A program made the translations under genes and the position numbers. 5,992 bases of DNA from positions 1 to 5,992 of the forward strand of contig SCKQ01000078.1 of NCBI GenBank assembly GCA_004124535.1, in the 5' to 3' direction. Source of the stretch: Fidelibacterota bacterium. GTDB taxonomy: Bacteria; Marinisomatota; Marinisomatia; Marinisomatales; TCS55. This document shows positions 1-5,992 of this stretch, in pieces. The number at the start of each line of letters is the position of its first letter. Position 1 is the first letter of the stretch. A model generated the notes under the pieces. That model did not search any database and was not told the DNA's origin. It saw only the letters and a program-made list of their open reading frames with translations.

Positions 1-417
1 TCCCATCCAAAAAAAGAGGCCATCTGATGTAAGCTTTATTTTTTTCCTGAGGTACAGAAACCAGAGAATGTAGATCCCGATCAGCGGTTTCAGGAAATCG
101 ATCTTGAACTCACTAGCGGAAGTGATGTCAAAATACTGGATCAACCCAAAAACAATGAGCGCTGCGCAGCCCAAGCCCGGTATGACGCCCATGGAAAACT
201 GCTTGATGATCGGTCGGTGAAGATGCCGGCGGTATACTGCGGTCCGGGTACCATTACTGACCAGCTGAATTACACCATGTAACGCCACCACCATATACCC
301 TTCCGGGATCAGAATAGCCATGATCCCCAGTAAGGTTACGCCGCCGCCCATGCCGATCACCGCAGAAAGGATCGACGTGGCAAAGGCAGCCAGGGTCAGG
401 ATAACGGTTTCAGTCAT
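1..417 (-). CDS. TSUP (TauE/SafE) family membrane permease, N-terminal part, runs off the window
   Basis: Reading the minus strand from the ATG at 417 gives 139 uninterrupted codons to base 1, so the 3' part is missing. The protein is strongly hydrophobic. Residues 5-37 form one or two membrane segments around a GMGGG motif (residues 22-26), followed by HGVIQLVSNGTR (47-58), a basic loop (RRHLHRP, 63-69), and further membrane segments at about 73-96 and 108-123. The early glycine-rich motif followed by an 'HG..QL.SN..R' stretch is characteristic of the TSUP family, whose members usually have about 250 residues and 7-8 membrane segments and export or import small anions such as sulfite, sulfoacetate or other organic anions. 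The substrate cannot be told from this fragment. No good Shine-Dalgarno sequence precedes the ATG (an AGGG lies about 16 nt upstream). An upstream stop codon overlaps the start (TAATG). The start is supported by correct placement of the first membrane segment. Base composition is GC-richer than in the other genes here. Confidence 0.82.
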   Translation of the reverse strand, partial: MTETVILTLAAFATSILSAVIGMGGGVTLLGIMAILIPEGYMVVALHGVIQLVSNGTRTAVYRRHLHRPIIKQFSMGVIPGLGCAALIVFGLIQYFDITSASEFKIDFLKPLIGIYILWFLYLRKKIKLTSDGLFFWMG

Positions 418-587
418 TACGAATTGAATTTTACCCTATTCATGAAAAAAAATAATGATACCATATTACTTAATAATTAACCACTGGAATTTCAACATGG
501 AAACTACCCGCTTTTCCAGGGGATACGGTTCTCCTGCGCACGGGAAAAAAAGAAAAGGATCCCGATCAATGGACCTTAGGAAATATT
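418..587. other. Intergenic gap between the M16 protease and the TSUP permease
   Basis: This stretch holds no convincing gene. Just after the M16 stop the minus strand is T-rich (556-545). A 5-bp inverted repeat (CGGGA at 541-545 with TCCCG at 560-564) encloses that T tract rather than preceding it, so it is not a standard intrinsic terminator. The half nearest the permease is AT-rich and could hold its promoter. A TTGAAA hexamer (495-490, minus) and a TAATAT hexamer (468-463, minus) are present, but their 21-nt spacing is too long for a confident sigma-70 call. A 15-codon reading frame (464-417, minus) ends at the TAATG overlapping the permease start. Confidence 0.4.
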
Positions 588-3338
588 TTATTCTACAGGT
601 TGTCCATCAATATCAATTAATTGGAATTCGCCCAAATTCAATGCGCGGATACCGGCCTCAACCTTTTCCCTGTCCCCAACGATCATCCAGGTCAATTTAT
701 CCGGGAAAATAATATTCTTGGCCGCTTGGGCTAAATCATCTGTGTCTAAAGCACGGACGTCTAGAGAGTAGGTTTCGTAATAATCTTCAGGTATGCCGTA
801 TTGCACCATATCAACCACGGCGCCAAGCACAGCATTTTTAGTCTCAAATCTACCCGGTAACCGCAGCGTCTGACTATCTTTAGCCTTGTCCAGTTCTTCC
901 TTGGTAGGCAGTCGACTGCTCAAAATATCCCGCATTTCCTTGTTTATCTCCACCAGCGATTCCACGGTTTTATCGGTCTGTACGGGCGCATAAGCAAAGA
1001 ACATGCGTTGCCCTTTGGCATCAATAAATACACTCCGGGCACCATAAGACCAATGCTTGTCCTCACGTAGATTCATATTCAATCGGGAAGTGAATGACCC
1101 TCCCAGAACCGTATTCATTGTTTCAATTGCAATTTCGTCAGGGTTACTAGTGGGTGGCGCCAAATGTCCTGCAATTAACACGGACTGGACAGACCCCGGT
1201 TTATCGATCAGAAATACCCTGGATTTAGCCGCCTGGGGCACCTCATCAATATTTTTCACTGGTGGTGTCGCGGAATTATTCCACTTGCTAAAGTTTTTTT
1301 CAAGTTTTGGGACCAGTTCCTCTAGCGTTATATCACCGACAACAACCAGCGTCGAATTATTGGGTTGTAACCAAGTTTTGTGAAAATTGGCCAAGTCATT
1401 TCTTGTCATCGCCATCGTTGAAGCTTCCGTTCCTGAACCTGTCAGCGGGTTGCTATAGGCATGATCCTGGCCATAAAGAAGTTGCGGAAATACACGTAAG
1501 GCCATCGAAAAAGGACGCACTTTTTCCTGTTTTATACGGGCCATGCGCTGTTTTTTCAAACGAGCCAGTTCATCTTCAGGAAACACTGGGTTGAGAATCA
1601 CGTCCGCTGCCAGCGCTAATGATTCATCAAGGTTTTCCTTTAAGGCTGAAAGCGATACAGTGCAAATATCTAGTCCTGAACCGGAGCCCAGATTCGCACC
1701 AAGTCTATCTTTTTCTGCGCTAATGGCCAAGGCGCTACGCGTCTTGGTTCCTTCATCGAGCATGTTCATGGCCATACTGGCTGTACCAGGCAATCCAAAT
1801 TGGTCAGCGGCATAGCCCGCATCAAACATCCAATTAAAGTCTACTACAGGAATATCGTGTCGTTCGGCCAGAATGACTTTCATACCATTGGCTAAGGTGG
1901 TCTTTTCCAGATCAGGAAAGCGCAGGTTCGGAAAATCGCCTACATCCGGAAGTTTGGAACGGTCAGCATCTTCTGAGCTGGCACTGTAAGCAGGAAAAGG
2001 ATGTATTTCTAAAATGTAAACACCATCGGATAACCAGCGATTGGCAGCCCCTTTCAGGTCTTTTGCCGTTGCAGTCGCAACTCGGTCAAGGGTCGTTTTA
2101 TAATGATCCGGCCGACCGCCGTAGACCTCATTCCGGGCCAGGATATCCGATTTACCGCCGAAGCCACCGATCCGTTCAATACCGCGAATGAATCCAGCCC
2201 TGTACTGCGTTTTGATACGGTCCATCTCCTTCCGAGAAGGTCCTCTCTGTAAAAATATTGCCAATTCTTCATCGATCGCTTTTTCAACATCCTTAAGGTC
2301 TACACCCTGCTGAGCCGTAGCTACGATCTGAAATTGACCGGCGATCTCACGCAGGTCTACATAGGCCGATACCCTGGTAGCGATCTGATCTTCATAGACC
2401 AGCCGTTTATACAACCGGGAATTTTTTCCTACGGACAATACATCACTTACCAGGTTAAGGTAATCTGCATCGGCAGAACCCCATTGTGGAATATTCCAGA
2501 CTTTATAGAGCCGTGGTAATGGTACCCGGTCCTGGGCTACCTGGCGGTGCGTTCCTTCCATTTTAGCGATCCATACATCGTGACGCGCAACCGGTGGACC
2601 AGCGGGTATACTGCCAAAATACTTTTCCACTTTTTCTTTTGCCGTTTCGGTGTCAATATTTCCAGCGATCGAGATCACAGCATTGGCAGTACCATAATAG
2701 GCCTTGAACCATTCCTGTACATCTTCCAGGGAAGCCGCATCGAGATCATCCATGGATCCAATTACCGTCCAGGAATATGGGTGTCCTTTCGGAAACGTAT
2801 TCTCAGTGATCATTTCATAACTAAGACTATAGGGCTGGTTTTCACCCTGCCTTTTCTCATTTTGCACGACGCCCCGCTGTTCATCAAGTCTGTCCTGATC
2901 GACTACACCCAGTAAATAACCCATCCGGTCCGATTCCATCCATAGGGCCAGGTCGACTGCATTGGCAGGAACATTTTGAAAATAATTCGTCCGATCCTCA
3001 TTGGTCGTACCATTTAGATCTGTGGCGCCAACCCGTTCTAGCGGGAAAAAATAATCATCATTATGATTTTCCGACCCATTGAACATCAAGTGCTCAAATA
3101 GATGGGCAAATCCGGTCCGACCTGGATTCTCATTTTTGGATCCTACATGGTACCAGACATTTACGGCCACAATCGGCGCTTTGTGGTCCTCATGGACGAT
3201 AACCCTCAATCCATTATCCAGCACAAATTTCGTATAGGGAATGTCAATATCACCGGCTCGAGATAAGCCGACAAAAAATAAATAACAAAGTGCAACAATT
3301 ATGTTGCGCGCAATTTTTTGTGATTTTAAATGGTTCAT
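588..3338 (-). CDS. Secreted M16 (pitrilysin/insulinase family) zinc protease, two fused M16 modules
   Basis: The product has 916 residues when started at the ATG at 3338. A GTG start at 3371 is possible, but the ATG has a GAAGGG ribosome-binding site 10 nt upstream and puts the signal peptide at the N-terminus: basic residues, a hydrophobic core at about 13-27, and likely cleavage after SRA at 28. The first M16 module (about 37-450) carries the inverted zinc motif HLFEH (H79, E82, H83), with the third ligand probably E161 in VVQNEKR. The second module (about 475-895) starts with the same beta pattern, but the matching site reads SMAMN (521-525), so it cannot bind zinc. It keeps the Arg-Tyr pair R758 and Y765, seven apart as in insulin-degrading enzyme, which helps hold substrate and the transition state. 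Length and layout resemble fused periplasmic members such as E. coli PqqL. It should degrade or process peptides in the periplasm or outside the cell. The specific substrate is unknown. The neighbouring gene upstream also encodes an exported peptidase. Confidence 0.93.
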   Translation of the reverse strand: MNHLKSQKIARNIIVALCYLFFVGLSRAGDIDIPYTKFVLDNGLRVIVHEDHKAPIVAVNVWYHVGSKNENPGRTGFAHLFEHLMFNGSENHNDDYFFPLERVGATDLNGTTNEDRTNYFQNVPANAVDLALWMESDRMGYLLGVVDQDRLDEQRGVVQNEKRQGENQPYSLSYEMITENTFPKGHPYSWTVIGSMDDLDAASLEDVQEWFKAYYGTANAVISIAGNIDTETAKEKVEKYFGSIPAGPPVARHDVWIAKMEGTHRQVAQDRVPLPRLYKVWNIPQWGSADADYLNLVSDVLSVGKNSRLYKRLVYEDQIATRVSAYVDLREIAGQFQIVATAQQGVDLKDVEKAIDEELAIFLQRGPSRKEMDRIKTQYRAGFIRGIERIGGFGGKSDILARNEVYGGRPDHYKTTLDRVATATAKDLKGAANRWLSDGVYILEIHPFPAYSASSEDADRSKLPDVGDFPNLRFPDLEKTTLANGMKVILAERHDIPVVDFNWMFDAGYAADQFGLPGTASMAMNMLDEGTKTRSALAISAEKDRLGANLGSGSGLDICTVSLSALKENLDESLALAADVILNPVFPEDELARLKKQRMARIKQEKVRPFSMALRVFPQLLYGQDHAYSNPLTGSGTEASTMAMTRNDLANFHKTWLQPNNSTLVVVGDITLEELVPKLEKNFSKWNNSATPPVKNIDEVPQAAKSRVFLIDKPGSVQSVLIAGHLAPPTSNPDEIAIETMNTVLGGSFTSRLNMNLREDKHWSYGARSVFIDAKGQRMFFAYAPVQTDKTVESLVEINKEMRDILSSRLPTKEELDKAKDSQTLRLPGRFETKNAVLGAVVDMVQYGIPEDYYETYSLDVRALDTDDLAQAAKNIIFPDKLTWMIVGDREKVEAGIRALNLGEFQLIDIDGQPVE

Positions 3339-3348
3339 ATTAATTAAT

Positions 3349-3354
3349 CCCTTC
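3349..3354 (-). promoter_or_regulatory. Ribosome-binding site that decides the M16 protease start
   Basis: GAAGGG on the minus strand lies 10 nt before the ATG at 3338. The alternative upstream GTG at 3371 has only an AAGG 2 nt away and would put 11 extra polar residues before the signal peptide. This favours the ATG. Confidence 0.6.
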
Positions 3355-3408
3355 TGATCTCGATTTTTCACTGCCTTTTACAACAATGCTGATTCTTACC
3401 TCCCCGAC

Positions 3409-3424
3409 CTGCAAAATATTGCAG
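3409..3424 (-). other. Small perfect hairpin in the leader of the M16 protease gene
   Basis: CTGCAA and TTGCAG form a perfect 6-bp stem around a 4-nt loop (TATT on the minus strand), 71 nt before the ATG at 3338. No U tract follows, so it is not an intrinsic terminator. It is followed 4 nt later by a purine-rich GGGGAGG (3405-3399, minus) that looks like a strong Shine-Dalgarno sequence but has no ordinary start codon at a suitable distance. If the promoter candidate at 3434-3463 is used, the hairpin would sit near the mRNA 5' end, where it could affect stability. This is inference. Confidence 0.3.
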
Positions 3425-3433
3425 ACATCGAAC

Positions 3434-3463
3434 GAAATTTAATCAATTTAAGCGGGTATCAAA
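3434..3463 (-). promoter_or_regulatory. Candidate promoter for the M16 protease (Bacteroidota-like elements)
   Basis: On the minus strand TTTG (3463-3460) is followed after 18 nt by TAAATTTC (3441-3434). This matches the Bacteroidota-type promoter pattern (TTTG at -33 and TAnnTTTG at -7) at all but the last base of the second element. A start about 90 nt before the ATG would follow. The area is AT-rich, so a chance match is quite possible. The organism's sigma-factor preference is not known from this window. Confidence 0.25.
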
Positions 3464-3511
3464 ATAAACATGGACCAATGTGAAATTTATACTGCTCAAC
3501 GGTTCTTGAAA

Positions 3512-4738
3512 TTATTTCAACAACACCATCTTCTTGGTCTGTAGGTATTCACCAGCCTGTATCTGATAAAGGTAGATCCCAGCACTCATTGGTTTACCAA
3601 AGTCATTGGTAGCATCCCAAATAATGGACCTGTACCCAGCGTTTTGAACCTGGTTCACCATTGTCTTTACTTCTCTGCCCAGCATATCATAGATCGTAAT
3701 ATTGACATATGAATTTTCCGGTAAATCGTACCGCAAAGTTGTTACTGGGTTGAAAGGATTTGGATAGTTTTGTAGAAGGGAGTAGCCACTTGGGATAGCT
3801 GCTTCATTTTGAATTTGACTTAGATCCAGACCTATATATTCACAAACGCCAAGGACCAGCGCATACGCTGTGGAGTCGTAGTTTCCTGCTGCCTCACAAT
3901 TCATATCCTCATAGGTTAAGGCCATTACATTTTCACTATGGTTCATCCACCACCAACTTTCAGGATACTGATCAGGTGTGCCAGAGGTCCAGCTTACAAA
4001 ATAATCCCAATCCTCGAAACCATCTACAAAATAAGACTGAACAGCATTGATAAATTGCTGTTCCAGGGTAGTATAATTTTCAGATGTGCCGGCCGCGTCA
4101 TGGTATACAAAATAGCGTTTACAGGAATAGGAAGAATGCATATTCAAGGCCACCTCAATTGGATTATTTACGAACGACGTAAGTTCAATAAACCGGTTTT
4201 TTAATACGGCAACTTCCAATTCCAGGGGCACATCATCCCAACCGCTTTCAATATCCACTCCATTGGCGTTTTCACGAGCATAACCCAGTTCCACTCCATC
4301 AGGGTTGTACATGGGAATGATGTGAAATATGCAATTGGTCCGGATAAATGCTGCCAGCGGTGTGTCCGAGATCAGGAAATTGATTATTTCATTGGTGACC
4401 CAAAAGGATTCCTCTTCTCCCGGATGGGTTCGTGCATGGATATAAATACGGTGATTTGAACTGGATTCCGGGTCGTCAGCTATAGTCAATTCCCAAAGAG
4501 CCCGGTTCTGAACGGAGGCACCCAATGAATCGACTGTTACAAATGGACTTTCACCCCAGCGTTCCAGATCAACAAGTAAACTGTCATAGCCATAACCCCA
4601 GTTGGCTGTCCTTGCTAAAAAATGATTGGGCTGATCACCATAAATGTATCCGCATTTATCCACCAACTCGATCTGAGAATAAATAACTGTGGTAAATACA
4701 AGATTCGCTAAAATGACTTTTATTCTGATTTTTTTCAT
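3512..4738 (-). CDS. Secreted M14 zinc carboxypeptidase (CCP-like) with C-terminal FlgD-like sorting module
   Basis: The product has 408 residues. A signal peptide (basic MKKIRIK, hydrophobic core to about 20, likely cleavage near IYS/Q) directs export. The catalytic domain spans about 75-305. HPGE at 105-108 gives zinc ligands H105 and E108, NMHSS gives the third ligand H201, and TYED gives the probable catalytic glutamate E277. The stretch HARTHPGE, then FLISDTPLA, then PMYNPDGVELGYARENANG resembles cytosolic carboxypeptidases (M14D, deglutamylase type) more than the classical A/B enzymes. At the position where the family has 'GVDLNRxW', this protein has GVDIESGW (160-167), so the Asn-Arg pair that binds the substrate C-terminal carboxylate is replaced by Glu-Ser. 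Residues about 315-408 form a FlgD-like Ig module (NYPNPFNPVT; IYDMLGREV; ending KKMVLLK) of the type used as a type IX secretion sorting tail in Bacteroidota and found widely across FCB phyla. The mature enzyme is therefore probably surface-bound or released. Peptide, amide or amino-acid-conjugate substrates are all possible. Confidence 0.88.
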   Translation of the reverse strand: MKKIRIKVILANLVFTTVIYSQIELVDKCGYIYGDQPNHFLARTANWGYGYDSLLVDLERWGESPFVTVDSLGASVQNRALWELTIADDPESSSNHRIYIHARTHPGEEESFWVTNEIINFLISDTPLAAFIRTNCIFHIIPMYNPDGVELGYARENANGVDIESGWDDVPLELEVAVLKNRFIELTSFVNNPIEVALNMHSSYSCKRYFVYHDAAGTSENYTTLEQQFINAVQSYFVDGFEDWDYFVSWTSGTPDQYPESWWWMNHSENVMALTYEDMNCEAAGNYDSTAYALVLGVCEYIGLDLSQIQNEAAIPSGYSLLQNYPNPFNPVTTLRYDLPENSYVNITIYDMLGREVKTMVNQVQNAGYRSIIWDATNDFGKPMSAGIYLYQIQAGEYLQTKKMVLLK

Positions 4739-4739
4739 A

Positions 4740-4755
4740 ATTGTTTTAAAACAAT
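4740..4755. repeat. 16-bp perfect palindrome directly upstream of the M14 start codon
   Basis: ATTGTTTTAAAACAAT is identical to its reverse complement and ends one base before the M14 ATG (4738). It occupies the place where a ribosome-binding site would be expected and overlaps the candidate -10 element. This is the arrangement of an operator for a dimeric regulator, although an AT-rich palindrome of this kind could also arise by chance. Confidence 0.45.
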
Positions 4756-4773
4756 ACTTTCAGTAAAAGTCAA
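4745..4773 (-). promoter_or_regulatory. Candidate sigma-70-like promoter for the M14 peptidase
   Basis: On the minus strand TTGACT (4773-4768, five of six matches to the -35 consensus) is followed after 17 nt by TTTAAA (4750-4745, four of six matches to the -10 consensus). Transcription would begin at or within a base or two of the ATG at 4738, giving a leaderless or nearly leaderless mRNA. This fits the lack of any Shine-Dalgarno sequence before this gene. Confidence 0.35.
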
Positions 4774-4838
4774 TGTCTACAAAGTACCTACTTGTGCAGC
4801 GCAATTTTACACCCCCCCAATCCTAAATGTCTATAAAC

Positions 4839-4862
4839 AAAAAACCCCACTAATGGGCGGGG
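4839..4862 (-). terminator. Probable intrinsic terminator of the BtuF-like gene
   Basis: On the minus strand CCCC (4862-4859) can pair with GGGG (4848-4845), or alternatively CCCA (4857-4854) with TGGG (4849-4846) as a tight 4-nt-loop hairpin. A run of six T (4844-4839) follows immediately. It lies about 52 nt after the stop of the BtuF-like gene and about 100 nt before the M14 start, so it should separate the two transcripts. The stem is short, hence moderate confidence. Confidence 0.6.
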
Positions 4863-4914
4863 ATTGATGAGTTTTAATACAATGTTACAACATCTATAGA
4901 AATTTTGTTAAACC

Positions 4915-5826
4915 TTAATCAAATTTCTCCCAGCCTATATCTTTATGTCCAAAATCAAATTTATCTAAATGAATTATCTCAATCAAAATTTCCAAACTGT
5001 CAACTAATCTAGGACCGGGTCGGTTAAAATATTGATTACCGTCAGTTAAGTAAACTTCACCATTTTGCACTGCCTTCAAATTAATCCACTCAGGAAAATT
5101 TTTCAGAGTCTCCATCTCCTCTCTAGATTTATTGATATCATAACCACAGGGCATAATAATAATTATATCAGGGTCCTTATCAATTAAGTCTTCAAACTCC
5201 ATCCATGGCGAATGTTTTCCTTTGAGTCCAAACAAATTTATTCCACCAGCAATCTCCACCAGCTCCGGTACCCAATTTCCAGCAGCCATCAACGGTTCTA
5301 CCCATTCAATGCACGCAACTGTTCTCCTTTCCAAATTACCGACCATTCTGCTTAGTGTGTTTATCCTTTCACGCATTGCTGAAACTAATGAATCACCTTT
5401 TTCTTTTACATTCAATGCAGATGCTACTTTTTGAATATCATCCCAGATATCACTTAACTGGTTAGGTTCAAGCGATACAATCTGCGGATTTTTATCAAGC
5501 ATCTTACTTACCGCATTTTCAACATCCGAAAGACTGACAGCACAAACATCACATTGGGATTGTGTAACTATTAGGTCTGGGCTGAGTTCAATGAGTTTTT
5601 GTTCATCAATTCTATAAACTGATAATGCTTCTTGAAGAATTGATTTAACTCTGTTATCTATTTCAATACTGCTACCCGCAACGTTGAATCTTGGTTCAGT
5701 ACAATATGGTAGATCAACTACAGAAGGAGGATAATCGCATTCATGAGAGCGTCCTATTAATTTATCCCCACAACCCAGTGAATGAATTATTTCTGTACTA
5801 CTTGCAATTAAAGATAATACACGCAT
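4915..5826 (-). CDS. BtuF-type (cobalamin/iron-siderophore) binding protein lacking a signal peptide
   Basis: The product has 303 residues with the helical-backbone periplasmic binding fold of the BtuF/FhuD family (PF01497 type). It opens directly with the first fold strand, MRVLSLIASSTEIIHSLG, so there is no signal peptide or lipobox. Hallmarks are GRSHECDYP (25-33), SQCDVCAV (90-97), WVEPLMAAGNWVPELVEIAGG (from 175) and NRPGPRLVDSLEIL (268-281). These mark a widespread subgroup usually annotated 'cobalamin-binding protein' whose members are signal-less and poorly characterised. Seven cysteines (19, 30, 42, 92, 95, 172, 227) fit a reducing cytoplasm or a metal-binding role better than an exported protein. 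No permease or ATPase partner lies next to it within the window. It follows a probable outer-membrane protein gene by 11 nt and ends at a terminator. There is no clear Shine-Dalgarno sequence. The gene is AT-rich compared with the other genes here. Fold assignment is firm; ligand and compartment are uncertain. Confidence 0.87.
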   Translation of the reverse strand: MRVLSLIASSTEIIHSLGCGDKLIGRSHECDYPPSVVDLPYCTEPRFNVAGSSIEIDNRVKSILQEALSVYRIDEQKLIELSPDLIVTQSQCDVCAVSLSDVENAVSKMLDKNPQIVSLEPNQLSDIWDDIQKVASALNVKEKGDSLVSAMRERINTLSRMVGNLERRTVACIEWVEPLMAAGNWVPELVEIAGGINLFGLKGKHSPWMEFEDLIDKDPDIIIIMPCGYDINKSREEMETLKNFPEWINLKAVQNGEVYLTDGNQYFNRPGPRLVDSLEILIEIIHLDKFDFGHKDIGWEKFD

Positions 5827-5837
5827 GCCAAACGAAT

Positions 5838-5992
5838 TTATAATTCAAATCTAACTTCTAACCCCACAAACAATAAGATAGGTTTAACAACAACCAAATC
5901 CTCGGCCTCCTTCAACTGGAATGTGTCCCGGTTACTTTCCATGGCGAAATTGGGAATTAATGCTATGTTCTCCACTGAGTCACTGATTTCTA
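5838..5992 (-). CDS. 3' end of a gene, possibly an outer-membrane beta-barrel protein
   Basis: A minus-strand frame is open from the window edge to a TAA at 5840-5838 and supplies the last 50 residues of a protein. The final residues (PILLFVGLEVRFEL) alternate hydrophobic and polar side chains and end Phe-Glu-Leu, as expected for the last strand of an outer-membrane barrel recognised by the BAM complex. Another strand-like segment (NIALIPNFAMES) precedes it. The stop is only 11 nt before the ATG of the BtuF-like gene, so the two may be cotranscribed. An outer-membrane receptor beside a BtuF-like protein would make sense for cobalamin or iron-chelate uptake, but too little is visible to say whether it is TonB-dependent. 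It could instead be an unrelated protein. Confidence 0.55.
   Translation of the reverse strand, partial: EISDSVENIALIPNFAMESNRDTFQLKEAEDLVVVKPILLFVGLEVRFEL

Noticed and set aside
541..564. Inverted repeat CGGGA/TCCCG around a T-rich tract after the M16 stop, as a terminator.
   Set aside because: The T tract is in the loop rather than after the stem, and the stem has only 5 bp.
2054..2290. A 78-codon minus-strand frame.
   Set aside because: It overlaps the M16 coding sequence in another frame, and the M16 frame there matches its family continuously, so no frameshift is implied.
2547..2915. A 122-codon open frame on the plus strand.
   Set aside because: It lies wholly inside the well-supported M16 gene on the opposite strand and shows no recognisable protein features. 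Other plus-strand frames at 455-712, 1057-1383, 1307-1594, 1543-1815, 2334-2519, 3938-4204 and 5222-5434 were rejected because they lie mostly or wholly over supported minus-strand genes and look equally unprotein-like.
3506..3520. 15-nt inverted repeat (TTGAAAT, one base, ATTTCAA) at the M14 stop codon.
   Set aside because: The one-base centre leaves no loop for an RNA hairpin, it is AT-rich and there is no T tract, so a terminator role is not supported.
4812..4818. Run of seven C in the gap upstream of the M14 gene, as a possible slippage switch.
   Set aside because: It is outside coding sequence and outside the promoter candidate, and a single short run is not evidence of phase variation.
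5846..5873. Bacteroidota-like promoter elements (TTG, 17 nt, TAGATTTG on the minus strand) ahead of the BtuF-like gene.
   Set aside because: They lie inside the end of the upstream coding frame, and the two genes are only 11 nt apart. Cotranscription is simpler and such AT-rich matches are common.
1..5992. CRISPR arrays, tRNA or rRNA genes, insertion sequences, toxin-antitoxin or phage-defence genes.
   Set aside because: No direct-repeat arrays, tRNA-like folds, transposase frames or defence-type domains were seen in reading both strands.

Overview
The window suggests a Gram-negative bacterium of the Fibrobacteres-Chlorobi-Bacteroidetes (FCB) superphylum or a neighbouring lineage. The best clue is the C-terminus of the M14 peptidase. 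Its NYPNPFNPVT block, IYDMLGREV strand and final TKKMVLLK tail are typical of the FlgD-like / 'type A' sorting modules common in Candidatus Marinimicrobia, Ignavibacteria, Calditrichota and Bacteroidota. The tail reads most like Marinimicrobia, but that is recall of family appearance, not a search result. All supported genes lie on the minus strand, so transcription runs from high to low coordinates.

In transcription order: (i) 5992-5838 is the 3' end of a gene whose 50 visible residues end like an outer-membrane beta-barrel. (ii) 5826-4915, only 11 nt downstream, encodes a complete BtuF-type (cobalamin/iron-siderophore binding fold) protein without a signal peptide; a probable intrinsic terminator at 4862-4839 follows it. 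(iii) 4738-3512 encodes a secreted M14 zinc carboxypeptidase of cytosolic-carboxypeptidase (CCP) type with a C-terminal sorting module. A 16-bp perfect palindrome and a promoter-like pair lie directly at its start codon. (iv) 3338-588 encodes a secreted 916-residue M16 (pitrilysin/insulinase family) zinc protease. It carries two fused M16 modules, the first catalytic and the second degenerate. (v) 417-1 is the N-terminal 139 residues of a TSUP (TauE/SafE) membrane permease that runs off the window. It was found by reading the minus strand directly.

The three gaps between complete genes are about 170-176 nt each. They hold a terminator, promoter candidates and small inverted repeats. No tRNA, rRNA, CRISPR array, insertion sequence or long repeat is visible.

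Functionally this looks like ordinary chromosomal housekeeping and envelope sequence: two exported metallopeptidases that may contribute to extracellular or periplasmic peptide breakdown, a small-anion permease, and a possible two-gene unit of an outer-membrane protein plus a BtuF-like binding protein. I see no clear undescribed multi-gene system. The points most worth checking are the M14 enzyme that lacks the usual Asn-Arg substrate-carboxylate motif, the signal-less and cysteine-rich BtuF-like protein in AT-rich DNA, and the palindrome at the M14 start.
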